Numbered from the stretch's first letter, positions 25,545 through 35,689 are shown. The stretch: 64,000 bases of DNA from Ardenticatenaceae bacterium (GCA_020634565.1 JACKBN010000001.1:1-64000), one strand, 5' to 3'. The notes: generated by a model not told the origin, from the sequence alone. Translations and numbers: made by a program.

Positions 25545-27449
25545 TCAATCATCATTGCTTTGCAGTACATAACCCTGATTGTGAACACTTTGTAGAAATC
25601 GAGGATTTTGAGAATCTGGTTCCAATTTTTTGCGTAGCCGAGCAATGGCGGCAATAAGGACTTCATCTGACACACCGCCTTGGGTTTTTGGCCAGCCAGC
25701 AGAAATGAGAGTGTCTTTTTCTACAATCTCACCTTTCTGTTCATACAATTGCTGAAACAAACGATATTCTAACTGAGTTAAACGGGGAGCAGGGTTGCCA
25801 AGAACCCAAATTTGGCGGGACGGTTCATCAAAGAACAACGGTCTTTCCCATAAAGCCTCCTGAGCCGCCACAAACTGGGCAAAAAGGGGCGAGAAGATGA
25901 CAGGATAATCTTCCTTTAGCAGTCCCTTAATTTGCAGCTGTAAAATCATGCTGTCAGCCATACTCACATCAAATTTCTGTTCAATTGCCAACAGCGTACG
26001 CTGCTCTTGTGCGCTTAGGCTATGCCACAACTTTTCACATTCTATTTCGACGCCTGGGACTTGCAGCAAACGCTTGGTGGCATCAGGCTGGTGCAGCTTG
26101 TCTTCCAGGTTGTGCTGGGCAACTCCCAGCAAGGCAGCCTGCAGCAACCCAGCGTGGCCCCCTGCGAGACGATAAAGGCTGTCTCGCAGTTTATTGGTAA
26201 GAGCAATTTGGTTGCGTTCAGCAATGCGCTCCAGAACTGACATCGCATCCCTCATAGCGTATGGCTTTAGCCCCATAATGTTGAAAGCTAGCAGTTCGTA
26301 AAATTCTTCTCGTCTCGGATCCATATCTATGAGGTTTGGCAACATATCCCGAGTGAAAACCAGGAAAGAAAGACGATATTTGTATGCCTCTCGTATGCCA
26401 CGCAAGTTGGCAAAAAGCCTAGGTTCGGCTTCTTGAAATACATCATCGAAATGTTCGAGGATAACAACTAGACGGCGGTGGGATCGGGCCAACAACACAC
26501 GCAAAGCCAGTTTGAAAAAATGCTGAACCTTCAACACATCATCTTTAGCATCCAATAATTGCTCGTGATATTTGTTGATTTGCTCAATATCTTTTTGGCT
26601 TAAACCCAGCCGTTCGGCTTCATCACCTAACAGCTCTAATTGCTCCAACAAGAGACTGTAAACGCTACGGTCAGAGTAGTCGGGAATGTAATGAAAATTT
26701 GCCCGAACGATGATGGTATTGACAGCTAATTTACCTAAAAAGAGGGCTTGTGTTTGCGGGTCACAAATGTGGTTAAACAGGTTAGACTTGCCCACGCTAC
26801 TAATGCCGATGATCGAAGCAGATTCACCAGCTTGCATCCATTTGAACAATTTTTCCGTTTCTGCCTGGCGAAAATCGGGCTTTTGGATGCCAGCCCATTG
26901 CAAATCTAAAAATGATACAATGCCCAATTCTTCTAGAGTCTCAGAGTTTAAGCTTTGTCCTCTTTCGATAGCCTCACTGGGCATTATTGCTTTGAGGTGG
27001 ATACTACCAGATTCCGCGTGAATAATCTTAATAGTTCCTTCTGGAACTTCTAATACATCTTCTAGTACCTTTGAAAAAGAAATTAAAAAGTATTGCCGTT
27101 GTGGCGGCAACATATTATTCCAATTACCATCTGCTTTGATTGAGACAACTCCTGTATCTTCTGGTCTCTTGAGTTCGTATTCTTTAACTTGGTTTTGGAT
27201 TTTTTCGATGAAATTAGCATACTTTGTCGGACGCTCGATCTGTAGTCTTTTAACTAATATCTCAATTAAGCCCCGACGCAGGCAATATTCAATTAGATCC
27301 TGGACTAAAATCACTCTTTTGATTTCTGGATTCCAGATAGTCTTGTAGAATTCGGGGAAAAAATCGGACGTAAATAATCTAAGCTCATCTTTATCGAAAC
27401 ACTCGGTAATGAATTCACGTAAGGCTCGAAGGTTATAATTGCTTGCCAT
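25545..27449 (-). CDS. EAD1-like / STAND ATPase / OmpR-type winged-helix regulator
   Basis: A 634-residue three-part protein. Residues ~1-80 resemble effector-associated domain 1 (LRALREFITECFDKDELRLF ... LIEILVKRLQIERPTKY). A STAND/ORC-like NTPase follows, with Walker A GISSVGKS at 215-222 and Walker B LVVILEHFDD at 327-336. The last ~90 residues are an OmpR/PhoB-type winged helix (LTQLEYRLFQQLYEQKGEI, VLIAAIARLRKKLEPD, VHNQGYVLQ). This suggests an NTP-dependent switch that controls transcription and can be recruited through EAD1 contacts. GAGGAG lies upstream of the ATG. It stands alone between two other defence units. Domains are well supported; the link to the ternary operon at 38-50 kb is inference. 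Confidence 0.8.
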   Translation of the reverse strand: MASNYNLRALREFITECFDKDELRLFTSDFFPEFYKTIWNPEIKRVILVQDLIEYCLRRGLIEILVKRLQIERPTKYANFIEKIQNQVKEYELKRPEDTGVVSIKADGNWNNMLPPQRQYFLISFSKVLEDVLEVPEGTIKIIHAESGSIHLKAIMPSEAIERGQSLNSETLEELGIVSFLDLQWAGIQKPDFRQAETEKLFKWMQAGESASIIGISSVGKSNLFNHICDPQTQALFLGKLAVNTIIVRANFHYIPDYSDRSVYSLLLEQLELLGDEAERLGLSQKDIEQINKYHEQLLDAKDDVLKVQHFFKLALRVLLARSHRRLVVILEHFDDVFQEAEPRLFANLRGIREAYKYRLSFLVFTRDMLPNLIDMDPRREEFYELLAFNIMGLKPYAMRDAMSVLERIAERNQIALTNKLRDSLYRLAGGHAGLLQAALLGVAQHNLEDKLHQPDATKRLLQVPGVEIECEKLWHSLSAQEQRTLLAIEQKFDVSMADSMILQLQIKGLLKEDYPVIFSPLFAQFVAAQEALWERPLFFDEPSRQIWVLGNPAPRLTQLEYRLFQQLYEQKGEIVEKDTLISAGWPKTQGGVSDEVLIAAIARLRKKLEPDSQNPRFLQSVHNQGYVLQSNDD

Positions 27450-27556
27450 ACGGCCGTAATCTCCTCATCATCCTGGACTAGAAAGACCCGATTTTTTTTC
27501 GCCAAAATCTCCCGAAAATTAGCCAGACCCACTTCCAGTTTTCTCGCAAATTCTTT
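27450..27556 (-). pseudogene. Possible remnant of a Phd/YefM-like antitoxin
   Basis: In a frame different from the EAD1-STAND gene, about 30 codons read EVGLANFREILAKKNRVFLV followed by QDDEEITAV, which recalls the core of Phd-type antitoxins. It has no proper start and runs out into the next gene, so it is at most a fragment. Confidence 0.25.
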
Positions 27557-27599
27557 GTTTTAGTTTTTGATTTCTAAGTCAGAAAACTTTTCTTTCGCT

Positions 27600-30500
27600 C
27601 TACCTTTTATCATCCATAAAAACATCAACCTCCGCCTGCGGGTACTGCTGCGAGACGTAGCGGAAGAAGTCGGCCGCCAGGGCTTGGACTTCTTCGTCGG
27701 TGTAGGCTTCGACGGGCAGACCGGTGGTTTCGTCGTAGAGGTAGTTGTAAATGAAGGTTTCAATGAATGAACTGGTAGTGTCTTTGCCGGTCCAGTTGTC
27801 GATTTTGCCGATTTCTCGTTTGATAGCTTCTAACAAGTCACTGGCTACCTTTTTAACGCGTTCGCGGTAGCGGGGAGATAAGTCGTTTTTATGCTTAACA
27901 AGTAGGTCAAAGGCGGTAAGATGCTCTTCTGTTAATCCTTCCCTAACGGAGCGTGTTTCTTCTTCGGTCATGGTTCCCAGAATATCGAGCAGGGCTTCAA
28001 ATGTTTTTTCGATGGTGGCCCGGTCGGTTTCGCGGTTGTACGCTTCGATGATTTCCTGGTAACGGCCGTATAAATCCAATCTTGTCGGGTTTTGCTGCAC
28101 CATACGGGTGAGCTTCTGCTCCACTTTTTGCTTGAGCGTTTGCACGGTTGTATTCGGCCGTTTCGTGCGCTGGAACTCTTGCCGCAGCCGCTCAAAGTTG
28201 ATTTTGCTGATGTCGTAAATGTTGCCCGATGCTTCGCCCGGTTTCGGTTCACCCAGCAGGGTGACGGATTCATCGACGACGCCTTGCAGGTGGCGCAGGA
28301 TTTCGATGATGTCGGCCGGGTCACTTTCGCGCATTTTGAGCCGCTTGTAAATCGCTTCGAGGGCGTTGTGGTGATGGACGTAACGGCCGTATCGCCGATG
28401 ACTGACCAGCGATTTCCCCTTCTTAAACACTTCTTGCGCCAGCACTTCAAAGCGGGCGCGGGTGTTGTCGTTGATGGAGACGGCTTCGGCCGCTTGCAAG
28501 ATTTCCCCGTTTTTGTCGAAGCCGCTGGCGTCGATGAGGTCTTGCAGGTCGTAGCCGACCGATTGCAGATAATCGACGCAGGCTTGGATGTCGGCAATGT
28601 AGGTTTTGAAGAATTCGTCTTCGGTGGCCAGGGGGTCAGGTCCAGACGGCCGTTTCACCTGACCGGTGGCAAATGTAGCCAACGCTTTGCGCAGGCTCTT
28701 GAGCAGGCCGTTGTAATCGACGATGAGGCCGTTGGGCTTGCCTTCCTTGACGCGGTTGGCGCGGGTGATGGCCTGCATAAGGGTGTGGCTTTTCATCGGC
28801 TTGTCCACGTAGAGGGTGGCCAATGATTCCACGTCGAAGCCGGTGAGCCACATGGCGCAGACAATGGCCACGCGGAACGGGTGATTGTCTTTTTTGAACT
28901 CGGTTTCCAAATCGCGGTTTTTTAGGATTTGGCGGTGGGGCAGAATATCCAGCCCCCATTGGTTGAAGGTGTGGATTTCATCGGCGGCTTCGCTGATGAC
29001 CACCAGCCGCTCGGTTTCTTCCAGCCAGTCGAGAAAACGCTGCTGCTCTTGCTCATCCTGTTCGTCGGTGGCGTGGCGCAGGCGCTTTTTTTGTTCTTTG
29101 ATTTTGGTCTGCCAATGCTGGTCGATGAGGTCGTGCATCTTCACGGCCGTCACCTTGTCCACACAAATCAGCATCGCCTTGCCCGTTTGCCAGCGGGTGG
29201 TGTAATGTGCCACAAAATCCTGGGCGATGCGGTTGAGCCGCTTTGGGTCGGTGAGGATGAGGTAATCGGACCCCAAGACCCGCTGCAGGCGGGCTTCCTG
29301 GTCTTCGTCGGGATCGTATTCTTCGAGGATTTCGGCGGCGCGTTCGTTGAGGTTGCCTTCGGGCACGATGCCCATTTTTTCGCCGCGATTGTCGTAGTAG
29401 AGAGGAACGGTGGCCCCGTCTTCCACGGCGCGTTGGAAGTCGTAGGTGGAAACGTAATCGCCGAACGTTTCTTTGGTCAGTTCATCGTCGGGGCCGCTGA
29501 TGAGCGGGGTGCCGGTGAAGCCGATGTAGGCGGCGTTGGGCAGGGCATGGCGCAGCCGCCGGGCAAAGAGGCCGTATTGGGTGCGATGGGCTTCATCGGA
29601 AATGACGATGATTTCGCTGCGGCTAGTATAGGGCTGGCGCTCATCTAGGTTGAACTTTTGGATGAGGCTGAAGACGTAGCGCTGGCTTTGCTGCAAAAGG
29701 TCTTTGAGGTTTACGCCACTGGTGGCGCGGCATTGGTCTTTTTCATTAACGACGCCGGTGCCGACAAAGGTTTTGTAGATTTGTTTGTCTAAATCTTCGC
29801 GGTCGGTGAGGATGAGGAAGGTGAAGTTGCCGGGCAGCTTGCGGTGGATTTTGCGGGTGAAGAAGGCCATCGAATACGATTTGCCGCTGCCCTGAGTGTG
29901 CCAAAAGACGCCCAACTTACCCGCCTGCACCTGCCGATTTTTGGCCGATGCGACGGCGCGGTTGACGCCCAAATATTGGTGGTTGCGGGCGATGATTTTG
30001 CGCGTTTCCCCTTTGCTGTCGTCGAAGAGGATGAAGTTCTCGAAGATGTCCAGGAAGTTGTCTTTGGCGCACATGCCGCGCAGCATCGTTTCCCAATCGA
30101 CGCGGCCGACGGCTTCTTCTTGCAGCCGCTTCCACTCCTGGAAGTAGGCGTAGGGGCTGGTGAGGGAGCCAAAGCGGCTGTCGATGCCGTTGGTGAGCAG
30201 GATGAGGGCGTTGTGGTGGAACAGCTGCGGCAGTTTGGCTTTGTAGTTTTCCAGGTTGACGTTGTGGGCGGCTTTGAGGCTTTTGTGGGTGTTTTTGCAT
30301 TCGATGAAGAGCAGGGGCAGGCCGTTGACGTAGCCCATGATGTCGGGGCGGATGAGGCCGTATGGCCCTTCATACCACATTTCGCGGATGGCCAGGAAAT
30401 GGTTGTTGGCCGGTTCGGTGAAGTCGAAGAGGCGCAGGCGGATGGTTTCTTCTTCCCCCTGGGCGTTGCGCCGGGTGAGGGGCAGGCCGTCGCGCAGCAG

Positions 30501-30791
30501 GTTGTAGGTGTCGCGGTTGTTGTGGGTGAGCGTTTTGGCGGTGTTGTAACGGGTGAGGGTGGCGATGGCTTCGGGGATGAGGTCGGGGGGCGCGGTGGGA
30601 TTGAGCCGCCGGAGGGCCTGGGCCAGATAGCGGGTGAGGACCACGTCGCGGTAGCTGCTGCGGCCAAAGGTGCCGTCTGGCCCTAGGATTTCATCGTTCC
30701 AGGCGAGCGCCGTTTCCCAGCCGAGTTCATCGTGCAAAAAGTTGCTGCTAGTTTGCTGGGCGCGGCGGTCTTCGCTGTACTCGTAGCTCAT
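27600..30791 (-). CDS. hsdR: Type I restriction endonuclease subunit R
   Basis: Motor and nuclease subunit of a type I restriction-modification enzyme. It translocates DNA after recognising an unmethylated site and cuts at a distance. An N-terminal PD-(D/E)xK nuclease is visible (Asp150 in RPDIMGY, Glu164 and Lys166 in FIECKN). The SF2 translocase follows with TQGSGKS (299-305), SDEAH (398-402) and GFTGTP (424-429), and then a long helical C-terminus. Length 1063 is normal and all key residues are present. It is third in the operon HsdM-HsdS-HsdR, nine bases after hsdS. GC content is high with strong codon bias, and open frames on the opposite strand are shadows of this. Confidence 0.95.
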   Translation of the reverse strand: MSYEYSEDRRAQQTSSNFLHDELGWETALAWNDEILGPDGTFGRSSYRDVVLTRYLAQALRRLNPTAPPDLIPEAIATLTRYNTAKTLTHNNRDTYNLLRDGLPLTRRNAQGEEETIRLRLFDFTEPANNHFLAIREMWYEGPYGLIRPDIMGYVNGLPLLFIECKNTHKSLKAAHNVNLENYKAKLPQLFHHNALILLTNGIDSRFGSLTSPYAYFQEWKRLQEEAVGRVDWETMLRGMCAKDNFLDIFENFILFDDSKGETRKIIARNHQYLGVNRAVASAKNRQVQAGKLGVFWHTQGSGKSYSMAFFTRKIHRKLPGNFTFLILTDREDLDKQIYKTFVGTGVVNEKDQCRATSGVNLKDLLQQSQRYVFSLIQKFNLDERQPYTSRSEIIVISDEAHRTQYGLFARRLRHALPNAAYIGFTGTPLISGPDDELTKETFGDYVSTYDFQRAVEDGATVPLYYDNRGEKMGIVPEGNLNERAAEILEEYDPDEDQEARLQRVLGSDYLILTDPKRLNRIAQDFVAHYTTRWQTGKAMLICVDKVTAVKMHDLIDQHWQTKIKEQKKRLRHATDEQDEQEQQRFLDWLEETERLVVISEAADEIHTFNQWGLDILPHRQILKNRDLETEFKKDNHPFRVAIVCAMWLTGFDVESLATLYVDKPMKSHTLMQAITRANRVKEGKPNGLIVDYNGLLKSLRKALATFATGQVKRPSGPDPLATEDEFFKTYIADIQACVDYLQSVGYDLQDLIDASGFDKNGEILQAAEAVSINDNTRARFEVLAQEVFKKGKSLVSHRRYGRYVHHHNALEAIYKRLKMRESDPADIIEILRHLQGVVDESVTLLGEPKPGEASGNIYDISKINFERLRQEFQRTKRPNTTVQTLKQKVEQKLTRMVQQNPTRLDLYGRYQEIIEAYNRETDRATIEKTFEALLDILGTMTEEETRSVREGLTEEHLTAFDLLVKHKNDLSPRYRERVKKVASDLLEAIKREIGKIDNWTGKDTTSSFIETFIYNYLYDETTGLPVEAYTDEEVQALAADFFRYVSQQYPQAEVDVFMDDKR

Positions 30792-30800
30792 TGGTTGACC

Positions 30801-32090
30801 TTACACGGGCAGGCTGCCGTTCATGAGACGAGGCAGAAGGGAATCACGGGCTTCTGCCAGATATTGGTTCTGTCTTTGCAAATTTAATATTTGCTTTGCC
30901 ATAGGTTCAACAATCTCATGAAAATCTTTCAACAGAGATTGTGATGGCAATAAAACCGGAATTTTCTTGAAAACGCCTTTTGAGATTTCTTTGAAAGTTG
31001 CGCCTGTAGCGTAATTTTCAAAAACGGTGACATTGGCAGTTAACCAACAGTAAAGGAAATACAATGGCACCCGCTCATTTGGAATACAGGTGATAAAACC
31101 TTGATTAGTCGTTGCTTCAACAGTATTGATGGCAATAACGCCAATCGTTGCCCGGCTGGTCATCATGACTGAATAGGGTGGAAACATTCGGGCAGAACTG
31201 TTCGAGAAACCAGCTTCACTAATTTTTTCAGAAGATGAATCTCTAAACATTGACCTGAATTTGGTCAAATCTGATGGAGTGAACCAGTTAATTGTTCCAT
31301 CTGCCCAATAGCGTTCTTCTTTTCTTCGGGGTGTGCCGCCTCCGGTAATTTCAAAGGTGTCTTTGATCGGCCGTTTCTCCCAACCCTCTGGCACACCAGC
31401 CACAACTGGGGTGTGTTCATGGCCGGGAAAGTGCAGGTGGACAAACCATTCCCGGTACAGCCGGTGGATCGCCTCTTCTAGCAGGGCAATGCGCCGGTTG
31501 TTGTTGTCTATCAAGTCATCATACGCCGAAAGAATCGCTACAATTTTTTGTTGCGTGGGCAAAGACGGCAAAGCTACCTTGAGCGATTTTAATATCCCTA
31601 GATTAATACCAGGAACAGCCGAGCCAGTTGCTCGATTACGAATGTGTTCTGCCCCTTCTCTTGATGCTAGGTAATAGTACACAAACAAAGGGTTAGCGAT
31701 TTCAGGGTTTACTCTAAGTTTCAACTGCTTGTTAGAAATAATGTATTCAGGGTAGGGGCCATCCTCTGGTATAAAACCCACTTGGCCAATTGTCCCCCAA
31801 CAGGTAAAGACCAAATCACCCGCTTGAACGTGTTGTGCTACGTATTTCTGTCTCGCCCTTTGTTCGGTCACAAACACAAAGTTTTCAGGTACAAAACGGG
31901 TCAAATCATCTGTCAGATTCTTGCCACGAATTACTGGTACACCTTGATCAACAAAGTATTTGCTGCTGATATTTGATCCAAACGGACCAGCCACGCAGGA
32001 GTAAGGTTCTGGTGACTTGATTTCATCAACAGAATAAAGTTTCCAATGTTTTGGTATGGGACGACTGCCACCTAGCGGTAAATCAATCAT
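30801..32090 (-). CDS. hsdS: Type I restriction-modification specificity subunit S
   Basis: DNA-recognition subunit with two target-recognition domains. The first spans about residues 10-175 (IPKHWKLYSVDEI ... LPSLPTQQKIV). A central conserved helix follows (IVAILSAYDDLIDNNNRRIA ... LYREWFVHLHFPG). The second starts at PEGWEKRPIKDTFEITGGGT and ends in the distal conserved helix (IVEPMAKQILNLQRQNQYL). Length 429 is typical. Its ATG overlaps the hsdM stop by one base (TAATG). The two half-site specificities cannot be read from sequence alone. The gene is more AT-rich than its neighbours, as usual for exchanged specificity subunits. Confidence 0.93.
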   Translation of the reverse strand: MIDLPLGGSRPIPKHWKLYSVDEIKSPEPYSCVAGPFGSNISSKYFVDQGVPVIRGKNLTDDLTRFVPENFVFVTEQRARQKYVAQHVQAGDLVFTCWGTIGQVGFIPEDGPYPEYIISNKQLKLRVNPEIANPLFVYYYLASREGAEHIRNRATGSAVPGINLGILKSLKVALPSLPTQQKIVAILSAYDDLIDNNNRRIALLEEAIHRLYREWFVHLHFPGHEHTPVVAGVPEGWEKRPIKDTFEITGGGTPRRKEERYWADGTINWFTPSDLTKFRSMFRDSSSEKISEAGFSNSSARMFPPYSVMMTSRATIGVIAINTVEATTNQGFITCIPNERVPLYFLYCWLTANVTVFENYATGATFKEISKGVFKKIPVLLPSQSLLKDFHEIVEPMAKQILNLQRQNQYLAEARDSLLPRLMNGSLPV

Positions 32091-34198
32091 TATGCCGTTA
32101 AGTCCTCAAAGTTTGACTGAATGAGCATTGCCAAATCGTTGGCCTCCTCATTTAGTCCCGCGATTTCTAGGTGAATTTCTGACATCCGCTCTTCAAAATC
32201 TTCGTCGTCTTCCAGTTCCAGCGGGGCCACGCCCACGTAACGGCCGGGGGTCAGGCTGTCGTCGTGGTTGGCAATGTCGGCGCGGCTCACCACCTTGCAC
32301 AGCCCCAGCACGTCTGTGTACACGCCTTCGGGAAAGCGGCTTTGCAGCCAGTTGGCCTGGGTGTGCCAGTAAATCAGTTCTTTCAGGGCAGCGGTGGCAG
32401 TATCGCGGGCGGCTTCCAGGTCAGTCAGGGCGGTGCGGGCGGTTTTGTGGTCCCAGGCAGTGGTGGAACGGCCGTTGAGTTCCTTTTCGGCGGCATCGCG
32501 GGCGCGGCCAGATTCCCGCACCAGGGCGGTGAGGCTCTTTTGCAGCGCCTTGAGCCGGGGGATGAACGGGTCCAGCCGCTCACGGGCGGCGTGTTGGGCT
32601 GCGTTATCGTTGGACAGGCTGGCAAGGTCTGGCAAACTTTGCAAATCTTGCAGCAGCGTTTCCCGCTCTTGCTGGAATGTTTGCCCATCGGCGGCCAGCG
32701 CGGCCACCTGTTTTTGGAAGTCGGCAATGGCGGCGGGGGTGAGGTCGTCGTTGGGTTGGGCAGTGGTGGCCAGGTGGGAAACGGCCGTGTTTAGAGCGTC
32801 CAATGGTTGGTCGAGCTGGTTGAGGGATGCGGGGAGGTGGGAAACGGCCGTTTGTGCCTGGCTCAAATAACGGCCGACCAGCGCCAAAAAGCGGTCCGTC
32901 TGCCCCCGGTGCAACCAGACGATGGCCGTGATGTTGGCCAACTGCTCATCGCTAAAATCCCGAATTTTGCGGGTGACAATGCGGTAAATGTGGCGGGCGT
33001 CAATCATCAACACTTGGTCCAGACGGCCGTCCGGCTTGCCCTTGTCAAAAAACCAGAGCGTGCAGGGCAGCGAGCGGGTGTAGAAAAAGTTGGTGCCAAT
33101 GGCGATGATCGCATCCACATGCCCCGTCTCGATGATTTGCTGGCGAATCTCCCGCTCCCCATGCCCGGCATCCGTCGCCGACGACGCCATAACAAACCCG
33201 GCGCGGCCGGTGGCGTTGAGGTAGCTGTAGAAATATTGAATCCACAGATAGTTGGCGTTGCTCACCGCTTTGGTTTTGCTGGATATGCCGGGAATTTTCT
33301 TGTTTGTAAAGAGACGGGCATCCCCCTTGATGCGGTCAGGGTCCACGCCATCGACGTTAAACGGCGGATTGGCCATCACCCGATGGCATTGGCCAATGAG
33401 ATGATCCAGCTGCTCATAAAAGGTATTGCCCTGGCGGATGTGGGTGCCTTCCAACCCATGCACCGCCATGTTCATCCGGGCCAAATTGACGTTGGTGTCT
33501 GACTTTTCCTGCCCGTAAAAAGTAATCGCGGCGCTGGGGGAACTGCCTTTCTCTTCCAGAAAATGGCCGGTCTGGACAAACATACCGGCACTGCCCAGGG
33601 CCGGGTCTAGCACAATCCCCTGTTCCGGCTCAATCACGTTGACGATCAGCCGCACCAGCGAATACGGGGTGAAAAATTCGCCCCCTTCCTGCGCCCCGCT
33701 CATGGCAAACTTGTTGAGGAAATATTCGTAAATTCGGCCAAAAACATCGCCGGTTGCTTTGCGCAGCGCGTCCCGGTTGAAGATGCGCAGCAGGCGGTTG
33801 AGCAGCTCATTTTCAAAGCGGGTGTACGTTTTGGGCAATGCGCCTTTCAGAAAGTCCACCTGCCCTTCGATGAGGGTCATGGCATCGTTGATCGCCTTGC
33901 CCAAATCTTCCTGACCGCTCAGGTCAACCATGTATTCGTACTGCGCTTCATCGGGCAGAAAAATGGCCGCTTTTTGCTGGAAGTCGGCGGCGGTGAGGGG
34001 GCGCGTACGGCCGCCACGAGAGGGCAGCGTTTTCTCGATCTCACCCTTCACGGTGAGGTAGCGGTTGGTAGCGTGGCGCAAAAAGATGAGGCCCAGGACG
34101 GGCATACTGTATTCGGTGGCGGTCAGTTTGGAGTTGGCGCGAAGCTGGTCGGCCGCTTCCCACAAATCGTTTTCAAGTTGGGTGATGTTTTGCTGCAA
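32090..34198 (-). CDS. hsdM: Type I restriction-modification methyltransferase subunit M
   Basis: N6-adenine methyltransferase subunit of the type I complex. It has an HsdM N-terminal helical domain (LENDLWEAADQLRANSKLTA), an AdoMet-binding motif I DPALGSAGMF (198-207; the usual third glycine is alanine) and catalytic motif IV NPPF (277-280). The C-terminal ~250 residues form an unusually long helical region. The 702-residue length exceeds the common 500-550. The start appears to be TTG at 34198, preceded by AAAGGA. First gene of a three-gene operon, divergent from the HhH/SH3 gene. Confidence 0.93.
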   Translation of the reverse strand: MQQNITQLENDLWEAADQLRANSKLTATEYSMPVLGLIFLRHATNRYLTVKGEIEKTLPSRGGRTRPLTAADFQQKAAIFLPDEAQYEYMVDLSGQEDLGKAINDAMTLIEGQVDFLKGALPKTYTRFENELLNRLLRIFNRDALRKATGDVFGRIYEYFLNKFAMSGAQEGGEFFTPYSLVRLIVNVIEPEQGIVLDPALGSAGMFVQTGHFLEEKGSSPSAAITFYGQEKSDTNVNLARMNMAVHGLEGTHIRQGNTFYEQLDHLIGQCHRVMANPPFNVDGVDPDRIKGDARLFTNKKIPGISSKTKAVSNANYLWIQYFYSYLNATGRAGFVMASSATDAGHGEREIRQQIIETGHVDAIIAIGTNFFYTRSLPCTLWFFDKGKPDGRLDQVLMIDARHIYRIVTRKIRDFSDEQLANITAIVWLHRGQTDRFLALVGRYLSQAQTAVSHLPASLNQLDQPLDALNTAVSHLATTAQPNDDLTPAAIADFQKQVAALAADGQTFQQERETLLQDLQSLPDLASLSNDNAAQHAARERLDPFIPRLKALQKSLTALVRESGRARDAAEKELNGRSTTAWDHKTARTALTDLEAARDTATAALKELIYWHTQANWLQSRFPEGVYTDVLGLCKVVSRADIANHDDSLTPGRYVGVAPLELEDDEDFEERMSEIHLEIAGLNEEANDLAMLIQSNFEDLTA

Positions 34199-34406
34199 GG
34201 ATGTGGTTCCTTTGTTGTGGTTTTTGCCGTTGGGAAACGGCCGTTAACTGGTTTGTCAGCATAGGGTAGCACAGTAAATATGGAAACGTCAAAGTTAACA
34301 AACAGCATCAATACTATCAGTGCTGTTCTATGCTCAATTAATCCTTACAAATCGGGGTACTTATGCTCTATACAAAACTTGTAAGGAATTGTAAGATGAT
34401 TACGAT

Positions 34407-35684
34407 ATGTTTCAACGGTTCCAGTTACGCGGATTAGCCAAACAAGAGTATGAACAAGCGCGCGGCACGGCGCATAAGCAGCTGTTGCATACGGCCGTAA
34501 ATCTTCTTCGCCAAGAAATGAAGCGCTTGTCGTCCAGTATATCTTCTGCTCGACGCCAGAAAGATGATGTCAATCAAAGCTATTATCAAGCTCTAGAAAC
34601 GGCACTGGTTCAAATTATCGTACATGAGCGATTGCAAGACGTGCCAGGCATTGGGGCACAGCGCAAAGCACAAATATTGCAGCATGTTTTCCGAGGACAT
34701 TTGTCAGATTTATCGCATGCCTATCAGCTTCAGGGGGTTGGCCACCAAACACAGCAAGCGCTGGATGCCTGGGTCACCTCTTACCAGCGTCAACTCCCTA
34801 CGTTACTTGAAAGCAACTTTGTTGGTAGAGCGAAGATTGATCAAAAGTACCAACCCGAAATAGAAAAAGCTGATCAACAGTTGGCAAAACTTGAACAGCA
34901 ACAAAGAGCGCTTGAGACAAAAATCGCCCGCATTGCCAACGAACTAAAATGGCTGGATGCCATCACGGAGAAAGATTTTTACAACGCTCTCAAAAATCCT
35001 GAACATCCCACCCCAAACTTGAACCTGTATGTACAAGGCGTCTTTGGCGAATGGGAATCGATGCCTGACTGGTTCCGTCAAGCGATTGATAGCGTTGAAT
35101 CTATTCCCACTTCATCTCCTAAGCCTGAAGTTTCACCCAAACCTAAACTTTTCAGAGCTGAAAAAGCGGAATCCCAATCCCGGTCTGGGAAAGTTAGAAA
35201 GTGGCTAATTGGTGGGTGTTTGATTACATCTGGCGTAGCCTTGTTTTGCTTTGTTTTTACCCTGCTGCTTGTGTTTTTAACGCCCGATGCGGCTATTGAA
35301 GATTTAAGTTCGCCAACAGCAATGCCCCCAACAGTTGTGATAACAGCGCCACCCCCTACACCCTCAGCAACATCTTTGTCATTGCCCACTGAAACGGCCG
35401 TGGCAACCGCTACTGCCACTCCTTTACCCACAGTGACGGCAACGTCTGTACCTGTTTCTCTTTCTCTAGTGCGTATTGTTGCTGATGCGGCCAACCTCCG
35501 TGAAGGGCCCGGCACCAACTTTGCCGTTATTGACACCCTGTTTGAAAATGAACGTTTGGAACTGCTTGAGCAAACTGGTGATGGCTTTTGGTACCAGGTA
35601 CGTTTGGAAGATGGCTCAACTGGCTGGATTGGCTCTTCCGTAGCCGAAATTGTGCAAAGTAATCCTTTGGAAAATGATGAGTAA
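34407..35684 (+). CDS. Membrane-anchored HhH / coiled-coil / SH3 protein
   Basis: A 425-residue protein with no single named family. The N-terminus has tandem helix-hairpin-helix-like motifs (LQDVPGIGAQRKAQILQ and LQGVGHQTQQALDAW, residues ~78-122) that could bind DNA. A coiled coil follows (~145-185), then a transmembrane helix at about 265-290 (WLIGGCLITSGVALFCFVF). Next is a Ser/Thr/Pro-rich spacer and a bacterial SH3 domain (~355-417: ANLREGPGTNFAVIDTL, FWYQVRLEDGSTGWIG). The SH3 part would be outside the cell if the helix is a simple anchor. The SNF2 gene begins six bases after its stop, so the two are co-transcribed and likely work together. Confidence 0.75.
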   Translation: MFQRFQLRGLAKQEYEQARGTAHKQLLHTAVNLLRQEMKRLSSSISSARRQKDDVNQSYYQALETALVQIIVHERLQDVPGIGAQRKAQILQHVFRGHLSDLSHAYQLQGVGHQTQQALDAWVTSYQRQLPTLLESNFVGRAKIDQKYQPEIEKADQQLAKLEQQQRALETKIARIANELKWLDAITEKDFYNALKNPEHPTPNLNLYVQGVFGEWESMPDWFRQAIDSVESIPTSSPKPEVSPKPKLFRAEKAESQSRSGKVRKWLIGGCLITSGVALFCFVFTLLLVFLTPDAAIEDLSSPTAMPPTVVITAPPPTPSATSLSLPTETAVATATATPLPTVTATSVPVSLSLVRIVADAANLREGPGTNFAVIDTLFENERLELLEQTGDGFWYQVRLEDGSTGWIGSSVAEIVQSNPLENDE

Positions 35685-35689
35685 ACCAA

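Noticed and set aside
29844..30686. Long plus-strand open frame opposite hsdR, and similar ones at 28092-28826 and 28929-29648
   Set aside because: Antisense shadows of the GC-rich hsdR codons: low-complexity composition, no ribosome-binding site, no family features.
32264..33502. Plus-strand open frames opposite hsdM
   Set aside because: Shadows of hsdM; hsdM carries all expected motifs on the minus strand.
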